Assembly: GCA_965205535.1 (NCBI GenBank)
Contig: CBDBHH010000005.1
Location: 1,364,001-1,428,000 of the forward strand
Length of the DNA: 64,000 nt
From: UBA8079 sp965205535
Lineage (GTDB): Bacteria > Pseudomonadota > Alphaproteobacteria > UBA6615
Direction of reading: 5' to 3'
This document shows, in pieces, positions 8,471 to 16,277 of the stretch. The stretch's first letter is position 1. The number at the start of each line of letters is the position of its first letter. The notes below the pieces were generated by a model. The model was not told where the DNA came from and ran no database searches. It was given only the letters and a program-made list of their open reading frames with translations. The position numbers and the translations under genes were made by a program.

Positions 8471-9556
8471 CTACGTCCAGAAGTTGTCGCCCTCTGCGGG
8501 GCGTAGCCGCCAGTTCTCGACATCACGCCACTTGTCGTCAGCGAGCGCCGTGCTCCTTGTGGGTTTGCACAGGAAATTCAGCTGCCCCATGCCGAGCAAA
8601 CCGCGCCGGCGCATGGCGCGCTGCTCGGTTGGGTCGGCGGTGCAGACTTCGACGGCGTCGGGGGAAGTTTGCGCCGCCGCGGCGATGCCCAGTGCCAGCA
8701 GTTGAGGTTCGGGCAGGGCCGCGTCGAAGCTCATCCAGTCCTGTACTGACGCGATGGTCACGTCTTTGACGTGGCGCTGGGTCACGTCGTCGAAGTGGCG
8801 CTGCTTGGTCAGCACGTAGCCGGCGATTTCGTCGGAGTTGTTTCTGTGAACCAGGTGGAGCGCAGTTTTGCGGGTGGGCACGTCGTTGAACTCGGTGCTC
8901 AGCAGCCAGTTGATCCAGGCGGGGGAGCGATGCGCGGCCGCGCCCTCGGGTACCGGGAACTTCGCCGCTAGTTCTTCCGGCATTCGCTCGGCGGGCACCA
9001 GCTCGTAGCCGCCGGGCGTGGGGGAAAGCGCGCGGCGGGCGGCGAAGGCCAGGTCGGCCAGCGGCGCGAGCAACGCGGCCAGCGCCTCGGATTTCAGATA
9101 GGCCGCGAGGAACCGCCGGGAGCGGCGCACCTGCACGTAGCGTGGCAGGGACAAATTCGCCCAGCGCAGGTTGGTGTACAGCGGCAGTGCGATCTGGGAG
9201 ACGCCGAAGGCGCCGATCCACCCGCCCACCGTCTGCATCTTCATGGCCAGCATCAGGCCGATGCCCGTCGCCCGGTGTTTCTCGGGCACGCCCAGTGCAG
9301 AACCCCAGATGACGGGGGTTGCCGCGCCGTCGATGGTGATCTCGCCGGGGAACAAATCGACCTTGCCGACGACTTTTCGGTTTCCGTCTTCGTCGGTGGC
9401 CAGCCCGATCAGCTGCGCGGGGTCGTCGTCGCTGCCCAGCGGGTTGGCGAGGAACGCCTCGCGCTTGTCGGGCGGCAGGGCCGCGAGCCCGTCCGGGTCC
9501 ACCTCGGTTGTGTGCAGATGCGCGTCGTTGCCGGCGCGCAGGTCGCCCCGGGTCAC
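8471..9556 (-). CDS. GNAT-like acyltransferase closing the acyl-ACP operon
   Basis: 361 residues from a GTG 23 bp after the ligase stop. The N-terminal half carries a GNAT motif-A-like stretch (LGVPEKHRATGIGLMLAMK, about 88-106). The C-terminal half (about 200-361) may be a second divergent GNAT-like domain. It is the last gene of a six-gene minus-strand set (ACP, SDR, MBL, KAS III, AMP ligase, this gene). By context it could transfer an acyl group made by the upstream enzymes to an amine. That is inference; no specific homologue is recognised. Confidence 0.7.
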   Translation of the reverse strand: MTRGDLRAGNDAHLHTTEVDPDGLAALPPDKREAFLANPLGSDDDPAQLIGLATDEDGNRKVVGKVDLFPGEITIDGAATPVIWGSALGVPEKHRATGIGLMLAMKMQTVGGWIGAFGVSQIALPLYTNLRWANLSLPRYVQVRRSRRFLAAYLKSEALAALLAPLADLAFAARRALSPTPGGYELVPAERMPEELAAKFPVPEGAAAHRSPAWINWLLSTEFNDVPTRKTALHLVHRNNSDEIAGYVLTKQRHFDDVTQRHVKDVTIASVQDWMSFDAALPEPQLLALGIAAAAQTSPDAVEVCTADPTEQRAMRRRGLLGMGQLNFLCKPTRSTALADDKWRDVENWRLRPAEGDNFWT

Positions 9557-9579
9557 GATCTCGATCGAGAGTTTCGCGC

Positions 9580-10977
9580 TCAGCTTTCTGAATCCGCTTG
9601 GGAAGAAGGCGGCTGGATGTGCAGGCGCTTCATGCGGTCGGAATGCAGCGGCTCGCTGGTGAAGCTGATCTTCACCGGCACCTTGAAGTCGTCGAGCCGC
9701 TCGGTGCAGAAGGCCTTGATCCGTGCGCGCACTTCCGCCGGGGTGCCATCTGTGTCGGTCCGGTGGATGTTGGTGCAGACGATCTGGCCCATGATCGGGT
9801 TCTTCTCCTTGAACACCACCGCGTCTTCCACGTCGGGGGATTCGAGCAGCACCGTCTCGACTTCGGCCGGGTAGACCTTCTGGCCGCCCACGTTAATCAG
9901 CTCGGAATCCCGCCCGAGGATGCGGAAATAGTCGCCGTCCACCTCGACCCGGTCGCCGGTCATGAAATAACCGTCCTCGGTGAACGGGCTCGGCGCGTTG
10001 AGATAGCCGAGCATGGCCGAGTCCGCCTTGATCTCCAGCATGTCGTCGACCACCCGCACGTCATAGCCGTCTCCGCCGATCTTCACCCATAAACTGTCGC
10101 TCGACCGGGACTTGGCGCGCAGCACCCCCAGCTCGATCAGGCCATAGGTCTGGCGCGCCTCCACGTTGGGGAAGATCTTGCGCAGGTCCTTGAGGGTTGA
10201 GTCCGGCATCGGCTCGGCGCCGTAACTGATCAACCGCAGGCTGGCCAGGTCGCGGCCCTCATAGGCGCGGCTGATCAGCAGCATGTTCAGGAAGGACGGC
10301 GTGCCCGGCAGAAGCTCGATCCGGTGGCGCTCGATCAGCTCGCAGACATATTCGGGGCTCTGGCGCTCGGTCAGCACCACCAGGCAGTCGTTGGCCAAGG
10401 CATGCAGCAAGGTGTTGAGGCCGCCCCAGTGATCGAACATGAGAAGGTTGAGGGTGATCAGCGCGCCGCGCTTGGTTTTGAACTTCTCCAAGAGCTTGGC
10501 GAAGTCATGCACCACGCCTTTCGGCAGGCCGGTGGAGCCGGACGTGAACAGGACGAGGCCCGGCGCGTTGGCGTCGGTGAGTTTCCGGTAGAGCTCGTGC
10601 TTTTCGCGGACGGGCTCGCCCGAGCTGCGTTTCGTGAAGGCGACGTCGGTGCCTTCGGTCACGTCGATGATCATCGACGGGTCGACCATGTCGATCAGGG
10701 CGGGGTTGCGTTCGCGCGTCAGCGGCAGCAGGGGTACGACGATGGCCTTCAGGTCGATCAGCGCCAGCAGGAGCGACGCCGCTGCGGGCGCATATTCGCT
10801 GCACAGCACCACCACGTCGCCGGGGCCGACGCCCTCGGCTTCGAGCGTGTCACGCCGCGCGGCGATGTCGTCCGCCAGCCAACCATAGGTGTAGACGTCG
10901 TCGCGCCAGGCGATCGCCGGGCCGTCCGGGTTGTCCCGGAAGCGCTCGATGAAGAAGCCGATATCGCTGTCGCTCAT
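9580..10977 (-). CDS. AMP-dependent acyl ligase (acyl-CoA/acyl-ACP synthetase-like), short
   Basis: 465 residues, shorter than typical 500-550-residue ligases. The phosphate-binding loop TSGSTGLPKG (about 145-154), the A5-like TYGLIELG and the A7/A8 hinge region (MTGDRV, GRDSELINVGGQKVYPAEVE) are present, so adenylation of a carboxylate is likely. The A10 motif, usually SGKxxR with the catalytic Lys, reads SDRMKR. The Lys is therefore displaced or replaced by Arg. It sits between KAS III and the GNAT in the operon and probably activates a starter or free acyl acid. Confidence 0.88.
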   Translation of the reverse strand: MSDSDIGFFIERFRDNPDGPAIAWRDDVYTYGWLADDIAARRDTLEAEGVGPGDVVVLCSEYAPAAASLLLALIDLKAIVVPLLPLTRERNPALIDMVDPSMIIDVTEGTDVAFTKRSSGEPVREKHELYRKLTDANAPGLVLFTSGSTGLPKGVVHDFAKLLEKFKTKRGALITLNLLMFDHWGGLNTLLHALANDCLVVLTERQSPEYVCELIERHRIELLPGTPSFLNMLLISRAYEGRDLASLRLISYGAEPMPDSTLKDLRKIFPNVEARQTYGLIELGVLRAKSRSSDSLWVKIGGDGYDVRVVDDMLEIKADSAMLGYLNAPSPFTEDGYFMTGDRVEVDGDYFRILGRDSELINVGGQKVYPAEVETVLLESPDVEDAVVFKEKNPIMGQIVCTNIHRTDTDGTPAEVRARIKAFCTERLDDFKVPVKISFTSEPLHSDRMKRLHIQPPSSQADSES

Positions 10978-10987
10978 GGGCCCGACC

Positions 10988-11998
10988 CTACAGGTGTACC
11001 AGGGCGGTGCCCCAGGACAACCCGACGCCGAAGCCGCACAGGACCGCCAGATGCCTGGGCTTGGCGGTCCGGTCGTCGAGCGCCATGCGCAGGGCCACCG
11101 GGATCGAGGCCGAGACCAGGTTGCCCGTGTGGGACAACCGGTTCACGAGCTTCTCGTCGGGGATTTTCAGCGCCTTGGCGATGGAATCCAGCGCCACCTG
11201 GCTGGCCTGGTGGAACACGAACAGATCCACATCGTCGAGGGTGTAGCCGTTCTTCTCGAGGATCGCCGTCACGTGCCGGGGGATCGTCCCGTTGAAGAAG
11301 GACAGCACCTGGAAGCCTTCCATGGTGATGTCGGCCGGGGTGCGGATGTTGCCCGACTTGTCTTCCGTCTCGATCGATGTCGCATCGCTGAGCGGGGTTC
11401 GGGCACCTCCGGCGGGCACCATGAAGCGGTCGTAGAACTTGCCCTCGGAGCCGAGTGCCACGTCGATGACGTGATGGTCCTCGTTGCTTTCCCTGAATAC
11501 CGTCACCGCGGCGCCATCGCCGAACAGCACCCGGGTCGAGCGGTCGCCGGGGTTGATGAGGTGCGAATAGGTGTCCGCGGTCGCCAGCAGGACCTGGGTG
11601 GCAGCGCAGCTGACGATCAGGCTGCGTGCGACCTCCAGCGCGTAGACATAGCCCGAGCAGCCCATGTTGATGTCCAGCGCCATGACGTTCTGGGGCAGCC
11701 CAAGTTTGCCGTGCAGCAGGCAGGCGTTGGACGGGATCGGATAGTCCGGGGTTTCGGTGCAGAACAGCACGGCGTCGATCGCACCCAGGTTGAGCTTGCC
11801 CTCGTTGAGCAGCTGCTGGCAGGCGGTCATCGTCAGGTCCAGCGCCGTCTCGCCCGGAACTGCGATGTGCCGGGACAGCACGCCGGTGCGCGCCTCGAGC
11901 CGGTCGAAGTCCCAGTCCGGATACTTCGCCCGCAGGTCGTCATTGGTGACCACATTGTCGGGCAGGTAGTAGCCGATTTGCTGAATGCGGATGCTCAT
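10988..11998 (-). CDS. 3-oxoacyl-ACP synthase III family (FabH-like)
   Basis: 336 residues from an ATG overlapping the MBL stop by 4 bp. The KAS III triad is complete: Cys114 in NMGCSGYVYAL, His in VFHQAS and Asn in LSHTGNLVSASIP. It would perform the initiating decarboxylative Claisen condensation of an acyl thioester with malonyl-ACP. Its placement in a dedicated ACP operon, not with plsX, argues against the housekeeping FabH. The starter acyl group is unknown. Confidence 0.92.
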   Translation of the reverse strand: MSIRIQQIGYYLPDNVVTNDDLRAKYPDWDFDRLEARTGVLSRHIAVPGETALDLTMTACQQLLNEGKLNLGAIDAVLFCTETPDYPIPSNACLLHGKLGLPQNVMALDINMGCSGYVYALEVARSLIVSCAATQVLLATADTYSHLINPGDRSTRVLFGDGAAVTVFRESNEDHHVIDVALGSEGKFYDRFMVPAGGARTPLSDATSIETEDKSGNIRTPADITMEGFQVLSFFNGTIPRHVTAILEKNGYTLDDVDLFVFHQASQVALDSIAKALKIPDEKLVNRLSHTGNLVSASIPVALRMALDDRTAKPRHLAVLCGFGVGLSWGTALVHL

Positions 11999-12612
11999 GA
12001 TGCCACGTCCTGGAGGTTGTCGAGCAGGTCGCCCAGCGCCATGGACGCGCCATGGCCCGGATGGGCCGTCAGGTCCCGGGGCAGGGTGTTGAGCATGGCG
12101 ACGGATTTTTCGAGCGCTTCGCCATCGCCGCCGGGCAGGTCGATGCGGCCCACGCCGGCGGGCAACACCGTGTCGCCGGTGAAGAGTTCCCCGCCGATAC
12201 GCAAGCACACCCCGCCCGGCGTGTGGCCGGGCGACGGCAGGACGTCGATGTCGAAGCCCGCGATCGTGAGTTCGGTAACATCGGTCAGGTCATGGGTGAT
12301 CTCGGGTACCTTCAGGGCCTCGCCCGGGTCGATCACCATCTTGTAGAGGTTCATCCGCTTGAGCAGCGCCTCGTCGGCCCGGTGCAGATAGAATGGGACG
12401 TCGTGTGTCGCCATCAACTCGGCCACCGCGCCCACATGATCGAAATGGGCGTGGGTGCAGATGATCGCGGCAGGCTGCCAGCCGTTATTGTCGAGGATGG
12501 CCGCGATGCCGTCGGCGTCGCTGCCCGGATCGATGATCAGGGCGTCGGCGCCTTCACCGACGATGTAGGCGTTCTCGCGGTAGATGCCGTTGGTGAATGT
12601 CTCGACTTTCAC
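11995..12612 (-). CDS. MBL-fold metallohydrolase (glyoxalase II-like), possible thioesterase
   Basis: 205 residues. The dinuclear zinc motif THAHFDH is intact, followed by the third His in PSPGHTPGG, the bridging Asp in FTGDTV and the final His in AHPGHG. Small MBL proteins of this type hydrolyse thioesters such as S-lactoylglutathione. In this operon release of an acyl product from ACP is a reasonable inference. It overlaps both neighbours by 4 bp (ATGA), so translation is coupled with the SDR and KAS III. Confidence 0.9.
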   Translation of the reverse strand: MKVETFTNGIYRENAYIVGEGADALIIDPGSDADGIAAILDNNGWQPAAIICTHAHFDHVGAVAELMATHDVPFYLHRADEALLKRMNLYKMVIDPGEALKVPEITHDLTDVTELTIAGFDIDVLPSPGHTPGGVCLRIGGELFTGDTVLPAGVGRIDLPGGDGEALEKSVAMLNTLPRDLTAHPGHGASMALGDLLDNLQDVAS

Positions 12613-13316
12613 CGGACCCCGCCGAAATACACGACCTGGTTGGTGATGTTCTTGGCCGCGTTGGAAGCGAAGAAGTCCACCGCCTGGGCGATCTCTTCCG
12701 TTGTGATCAGGTCGGGCTTGATCAGCTCCGCCTGCTTGTCGGCGAGCCCCTTGTCCGACAGCCCCTCGGCCATCCCCGAACCCTCGACGAGCGACAGGCC
12801 CAGCGTGTTGATGGTGATGTCGGTCTTGCCGATTTCGCGCGCAAGCGTGTGGCCGAGATTTTCAAGTCCGGCCTTCGAGGCGTTGTAGAGCGCCCCGCCG
12901 ACGCTGCCCAGCGGCACGTTGATCGAGGAGATATTGACGATCCGGCCGTGCTTTGCGCGCATCATGTGCTTGATGGTCTCGCGCAGCACCGTGAAGGCGC
13001 CGACCAGATTGGTCTCGAGGATTTCGCCGGCTTCGGCGCTGCCGGTCAGCAAGGCGGGTTTAGACTGGGTGATTCCGGCGTTGTTGATCAGCAGGTCGAT
13101 CGCAGCACCTGCGTCCACCACGGCCTTGAAGACATCGCGGACGGCGGCCTCGTCGGTGATGTCGGCCTCGATATGCGTGTAGTTGTCGTGGGCGAAATCA
13201 CCCGCACCGCGCGCGCAGCCGAACACGGTATGTCCCGCGCCCGCGTAATGGGCGGCCAGCGCCCGGCCGATGCTGCGGCTGGCGCCTGTAATCAGGATGG
13301 TGCGCGGATCGCTCAT
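12609..13316 (-). CDS. SDR ketoreductase (FabG-like)
   Basis: 235 residues. The classical SDR features are all present: TGASRSIG cofactor loop, NNAG, Ser in NISSINVP and the YNASK catalytic pair. This contrasts with the degenerate SDR at 4119-4871. In its operon, directly after the ACP gene, it most likely reduces a 3-oxoacyl-ACP. No dehydratase or enoyl reductase is present, so a 3-hydroxyacyl product would be expected unless housekeeping enzymes help. Confidence 0.93.
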   Translation of the reverse strand: MSDPRTILITGASRSIGRALAAHYAGAGHTVFGCARGAGDFAHDNYTHIEADITDEAAVRDVFKAVVDAGAAIDLLINNAGITQSKPALLTGSAEAGEILETNLVGAFTVLRETIKHMMRAKHGRIVNISSINVPLGSVGGALYNASKAGLENLGHTLAREIGKTDITINTLGLSLVEGSGMAEGLSDKGLADKQAELIKPDLITTEEIAQAVDFFASNAAKNITNQVVYFGGVR

Positions 13317-13328
13317 AAGCCCCTGTTT

Positions 13329-13625
13329 TTATGACAGGACGCCGTCGAGATGGGCGGCCAGGCTGCCCACGGTCTCGAACGGGTTGTTGTCGAGGCCCAT
13401 GGTGGATTCGTCGACCAGGACCACCGATTGGCCGGTTGCGTCCTGGATGTGATTTTCGATCGCGACAATCAGGTTCACCAGCTGGAGTGAGTCCATGCCG
13501 TCGTCGCTGCCGAACAGGCGCGTCCCCTCGGCTTTCTCGATCAGCTGGGCGCCGGGGCCCTCGTCGGCGATTTGCGCATTCAGCTCTTCGATGGCGGCGT
13601 AAATGATGTCCAGGCTCTGGCTCAT
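13329..13625 (-). CDS. acyl carrier protein
   Basis: 98 residues, acidic and helical, with the phosphopantetheine attachment motif GMDSLQLVN (Ser46). It is the first gene of the six-gene minus-strand operon. It differs from a housekeeping AcpP, which would read GADSLDTVE and lie between fabG and fabF, so it looks like a dedicated carrier. The 223-bp region upstream (13626-13848) is divergent to an exported MBL hydrolase and presumably contains its promoter. Confidence 0.92.
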   Translation of the reverse strand: MSQSLDIIYAAIEELNAQIADEGPGAQLIEKAEGTRLFGSDDGMDSLQLVNLIVAIENHIQDATGQSVVLVDESTMGLDNNPFETVGSLAAHLDGVLS

Positions 13626-13848
13626 GGATGCTCCTTAACTGCGCGGAACTCCGCGTCTGCGTGGTCACGTTGCTGATATCACCGAAGCCCCTGCGTTCGC
13701 AACGAACAGCTTGCCATGAGATTGCCGGGTTGATCGCCAAATCGTGAAACGTCTGCGCGGCCACGGAGCTGGTTCGCCGGGCGGATTGCGGCCTAGAGTC
13801 CGCGGGCCTGCTTGCCGTATTCCGTCCAACAGATATGTGGAGACATCA

Positions 13849-14718
13849 ATGATGATCCGACTACCCAGCCTCGCGGCAATCGCTGCCGCGACGATGATAT
13901 TCACCGGGGTGCTGGCACCCCAGGCACACGCCCAGCAAGAGGCCAAGCGATCGATCACGGAGATCGCGCCCAATCTTTACCGTTTCCAGAATAACTTCCA
14001 CACCTCGGTTTTCCTGGTTACCGATGACGGCGTGGTCGCGACTGATCCGATCAATGCTGCAGCCGCAACCTGGCTCGAGAATGAGATCCGCACGCGCTTC
14101 GGCCAGGAAATCCGCTACGTCGTCTACTCGCACGATCATGCCGATCATATCGCCGGTGGCGAGGTCTGGGACGATACGGCGGTCGTGGTGTCCCATGTGA
14201 ATGCACGTGACACCATCATCGCCGCCAAGCGGCCCACGGCGGTGCCGGAGCTGACCTTCTCTGACGAGCTGGTTCTCAACCTGGGCGGGCAGACCGTCGA
14301 GCTCAAATATGTCGGGCGTAATCACTCGAACAACATGATCGTGATGAATTTCCCGGCCCAGCGTGTGCTGTTCGCAGTCGATTTCATCCCGATCCAGGCG
14401 GTCGCCTTCCGTGACTTCCCCGATGCGTGGCTGCCCGAGTGGATCGATTCCGTACGCGCGGTCGAGGCGATGGATTTCGACATGCTCGCCCCGGGCCACG
14501 GCAAGATGGGCACGCCCGCCGACGTCACGGCGTTTCGAGAGTATATGGAGGATCTGTGGGCGGCGGTGAGCCAGGCCGTGGCCGACGGCAAGACGCTGGA
14601 ACAGGCCCAAGCCGAGATCAAGCTGCCGAAATATGCCGACTGGTTCCGCTACGAGCAGTTCCTGCCGCTGAACATCGCCGGGGCCTATCGCATCCGGTCG
14701 GCGAACTGGCGCCGTTAG
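13849..14718 (+). CDS. exported MBL-fold metallohydrolase
   Basis: 289 residues. An N-terminal signal peptide (hydrophobic to about residue 22, cleavage near AHAQQ) directs it to the periplasm. The zinc motif SHDHADH, a later His in GRNHSNN (His in place of the usual GHT), Asp in AVDFIP and His in PGHGKMG fit the subclass B lactamase-like superfamily. It resembles periplasmic SoxH/quinoprotein-relay-type MBL proteins more than true beta-lactamases, and the substrate is unknown. The ATG at 13849 follows GGAG and is chosen over an upstream extension that lacks the signal peptide at its N terminus. Confidence 0.85.
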   Translation: MMIRLPSLAAIAAATMIFTGVLAPQAHAQQEAKRSITEIAPNLYRFQNNFHTSVFLVTDDGVVATDPINAAAATWLENEIRTRFGQEIRYVVYSHDHADHIAGGEVWDDTAVVVSHVNARDTIIAAKRPTAVPELTFSDELVLNLGGQTVELKYVGRNHSNNMIVMNFPAQRVLFAVDFIPIQAVAFRDFPDAWLPEWIDSVRAVEAMDFDMLAPGHGKMGTPADVTAFREYMEDLWAAVSQAVADGKTLEQAQAEIKLPKYADWFRYEQFLPLNIAGAYRIRSANWRR

Positions 14719-14743
14719 CGGGTTTCAACACTATTCCGGGTGA

Positions 14744-14776
14744 GAAGGGGTGTTATTCGGCAACTCGCCCCTTTTC
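14744..14776 (+). terminator. putative Rho-independent terminator of the exported MBL gene
   Basis: The arms AAGGGGTG (14745-14752) and CGCCCCTT (14766-14773) form an 8-bp stem with one G-T pair and a 13-base loop, followed by TT. It lies 26 bp after the MBL stop. Confidence 0.5.
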
Positions 14777-14839
14777 CCCGGCAGCGTGACGGGATAAAAC
14801 GGAACCAGCCAAATTATCGATAATCGAGGATTGTGCTTC

Positions 14840-15529
14840 ATGTCACGCACGCAAGGACGTATTCAGAAGATCGAGCCCGAGGCCGTCGACGGCGAATTCG
14901 AAGAGTTCTACGGCGCTGTCACCGCTCTGCTCGGCCGGGTGCCGCATTTCTATCGGACGATCTCCAACGCCCCGTTTCTGGCGATGCTGCTGCTGCCCAT
15001 CAATGCGGCGGCCCAGCGCGAATGGCCGGGAACCCGGGTGTCGGGCAAGCTCAAGGAAATGGTCGTCATCAAGACCAGCCATGTAAACGGCTGCGACTAT
15101 TGCTACGCCCACAACACGTCGCTCGGACAGGCCGCGGGCATCACCCATGACCAGATCATCGCCATGTCGTCCGACGATTACCTGACGTCGGATCTGTTCA
15201 ACGAGCGCGAGCGCGCGGCGATCCTGTGGGCGGAGAACATGACCCGCAACACCGCCCAGAAGAATGGCGACGTCTATGACCGGCTGCGCGCGAACTTCAC
15301 CGAGGGCGAGATCGTCGAGATCACCATGCTCTGCGCGATGTTCAACATGATTAACCGGATCAATGATTCCCTCGACGTGTTGATCGAGGAGCAACCCGAG
15401 ATCGACAAGATCCAAAGCTCCCTGCATCTCGACCCGACAAAGATGGGCGACTATCTGCGCTGGCTGGCCGACCACTGGCCGAGCGAGTTCGACTCGATGA
15501 ACAAGCAGGCCGAAGACGCCGCTGCCTGA
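14840..15529 (+). CDS. carboxymuconolactone decarboxylase/AhpD-family protein
   Basis: 229 residues from an ATG preceded by GAGGA (14826-14830). The core AhpD-like helix carries the redox motif CDYCYAH, and LKEMVVIKTSHVNGCDYC is typical of CMD-family peroxidase-like proteins. The Cys-X-X-Cys plus His suggests alkylhydroperoxidase or disulfide chemistry rather than muconolactone decarboxylation. Its promoter probably lies in the 14777-14830 gap. Confidence 0.85.
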   Translation: MSRTQGRIQKIEPEAVDGEFEEFYGAVTALLGRVPHFYRTISNAPFLAMLLLPINAAAQREWPGTRVSGKLKEMVVIKTSHVNGCDYCYAHNTSLGQAAGITHDQIIAMSSDDYLTSDLFNERERAAILWAENMTRNTAQKNGDVYDRLRANFTEGEIVEITMLCAMFNMINRINDSLDVLIEEQPEIDKIQSSLHLDPTKMGDYLRWLADHWPSEFDSMNKQAEDAAA

Positions 15530-15567
15530 CCGATCAGGAGTTGCATTGTCGGCCGCCATTAGTCCGT

Positions 15568-15589
15568 ACAAACTGTGTGGATAGTTTGT
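15568..15589. promoter_or_regulatory. inverted repeat ACAAACT-N8-AGTTTGT
   Basis: Perfect 7-bp arms at 15568-15574 and 15583-15589 with an 8-base spacer lie in the 219-bp gap upstream of the frameshifted unknown gene. The geometry is that of a dimeric repressor operator, but no regulator is adjacent and chance cannot be excluded. Confidence 0.25.
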
Positions 15590-15748
15590 GGGTATATTTG
15601 GCCCGGATAGCTGACTCGCGCCCCCGGCTGCATTAGCTTTAGCGCACGTAAGGGGAGGCGAGTATTGTTACCGCGCGGGCTGGAGGGCCCGCCCGGTACA
15701 TATTTGTCTGGGGAAATATCCACATCAACCACGTGGTTCGCGGCACGC

Positions 15749-16277
15749 ATGGCGATCGTATCGAATGACGACGTGGCCAGCTTCGAGGGATCGGAGTTGG
15801 CGACAGGCAAGGAAGGCGCGGCCACGCGGCTCGCGGTCACGCCTGCGCCGGCCGAGAATGTGTGGGTGCTGTGCCGGAAGCGCGCCGACGGTGAAGTGGA
15901 GACCATCCGTGCGTTTGACGACGAGGCGCGCGCGCGCCGACCTGGAGTTGGTGGAAAGCGTTTCCAGTGATCAATTCTGGATTTCTGCGGCGCCGATACT
16001 GCGGGCGCACGTGGCCGGAGGGGCGCCCGGCGACATCTCACATGTGCAGGCGCTTGCGCTCAGCTGGATGGCGCAGGGCGCAGAAGCCGAAGGTTCGATC
16101 ACGCTCGATGACCCGGTGGTTGTCAGCCCGCGTCACGTACGCGGTTTCGTTTCCGTGCCGCCGCATGAGTGGCGAGAGATGGAAGAGCAGGGCTGGGTTC
16201 GTGATGGCATGATCACGCCGGACGGCGCTGAAAAGGTTGGCCTCGCCCGCCCGCGTCCCGCAACGGATGGCGACTAA
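15749..16277 (+). pseudogene. unrecognised two-part protein, frameshifted in a GC-dinucleotide run
   Basis: Reading starts at the ATG at 15749 in one frame and ends in another at 16277. The shift falls in (GC)6 at 15926-15937. Adding one GC would give an uninterrupted protein of about 176 residues passing through DDEARARADLELVES. As it stands, the first frame ends at 15970. The product is not recognised: residues 20-60 look like a small beta-rich domain (VWVLCRKRADGEVETIRAFDD) and the C-terminal half has no motif I know. The stop overlaps the convergent histidine kinase stop by 4 bp. True decay, reversible slippage or a sequencing error are all possible. Confidence 0.6.

Noticed and set aside
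10931..12346. 471-codon plus-strand open frame across the KAS III and MBL genes
   Set aside because: High-GC antisense shadow; the minus-strand genes have intact catalytic motifs and overlapping starts, while the plus frame has no recognisable features.
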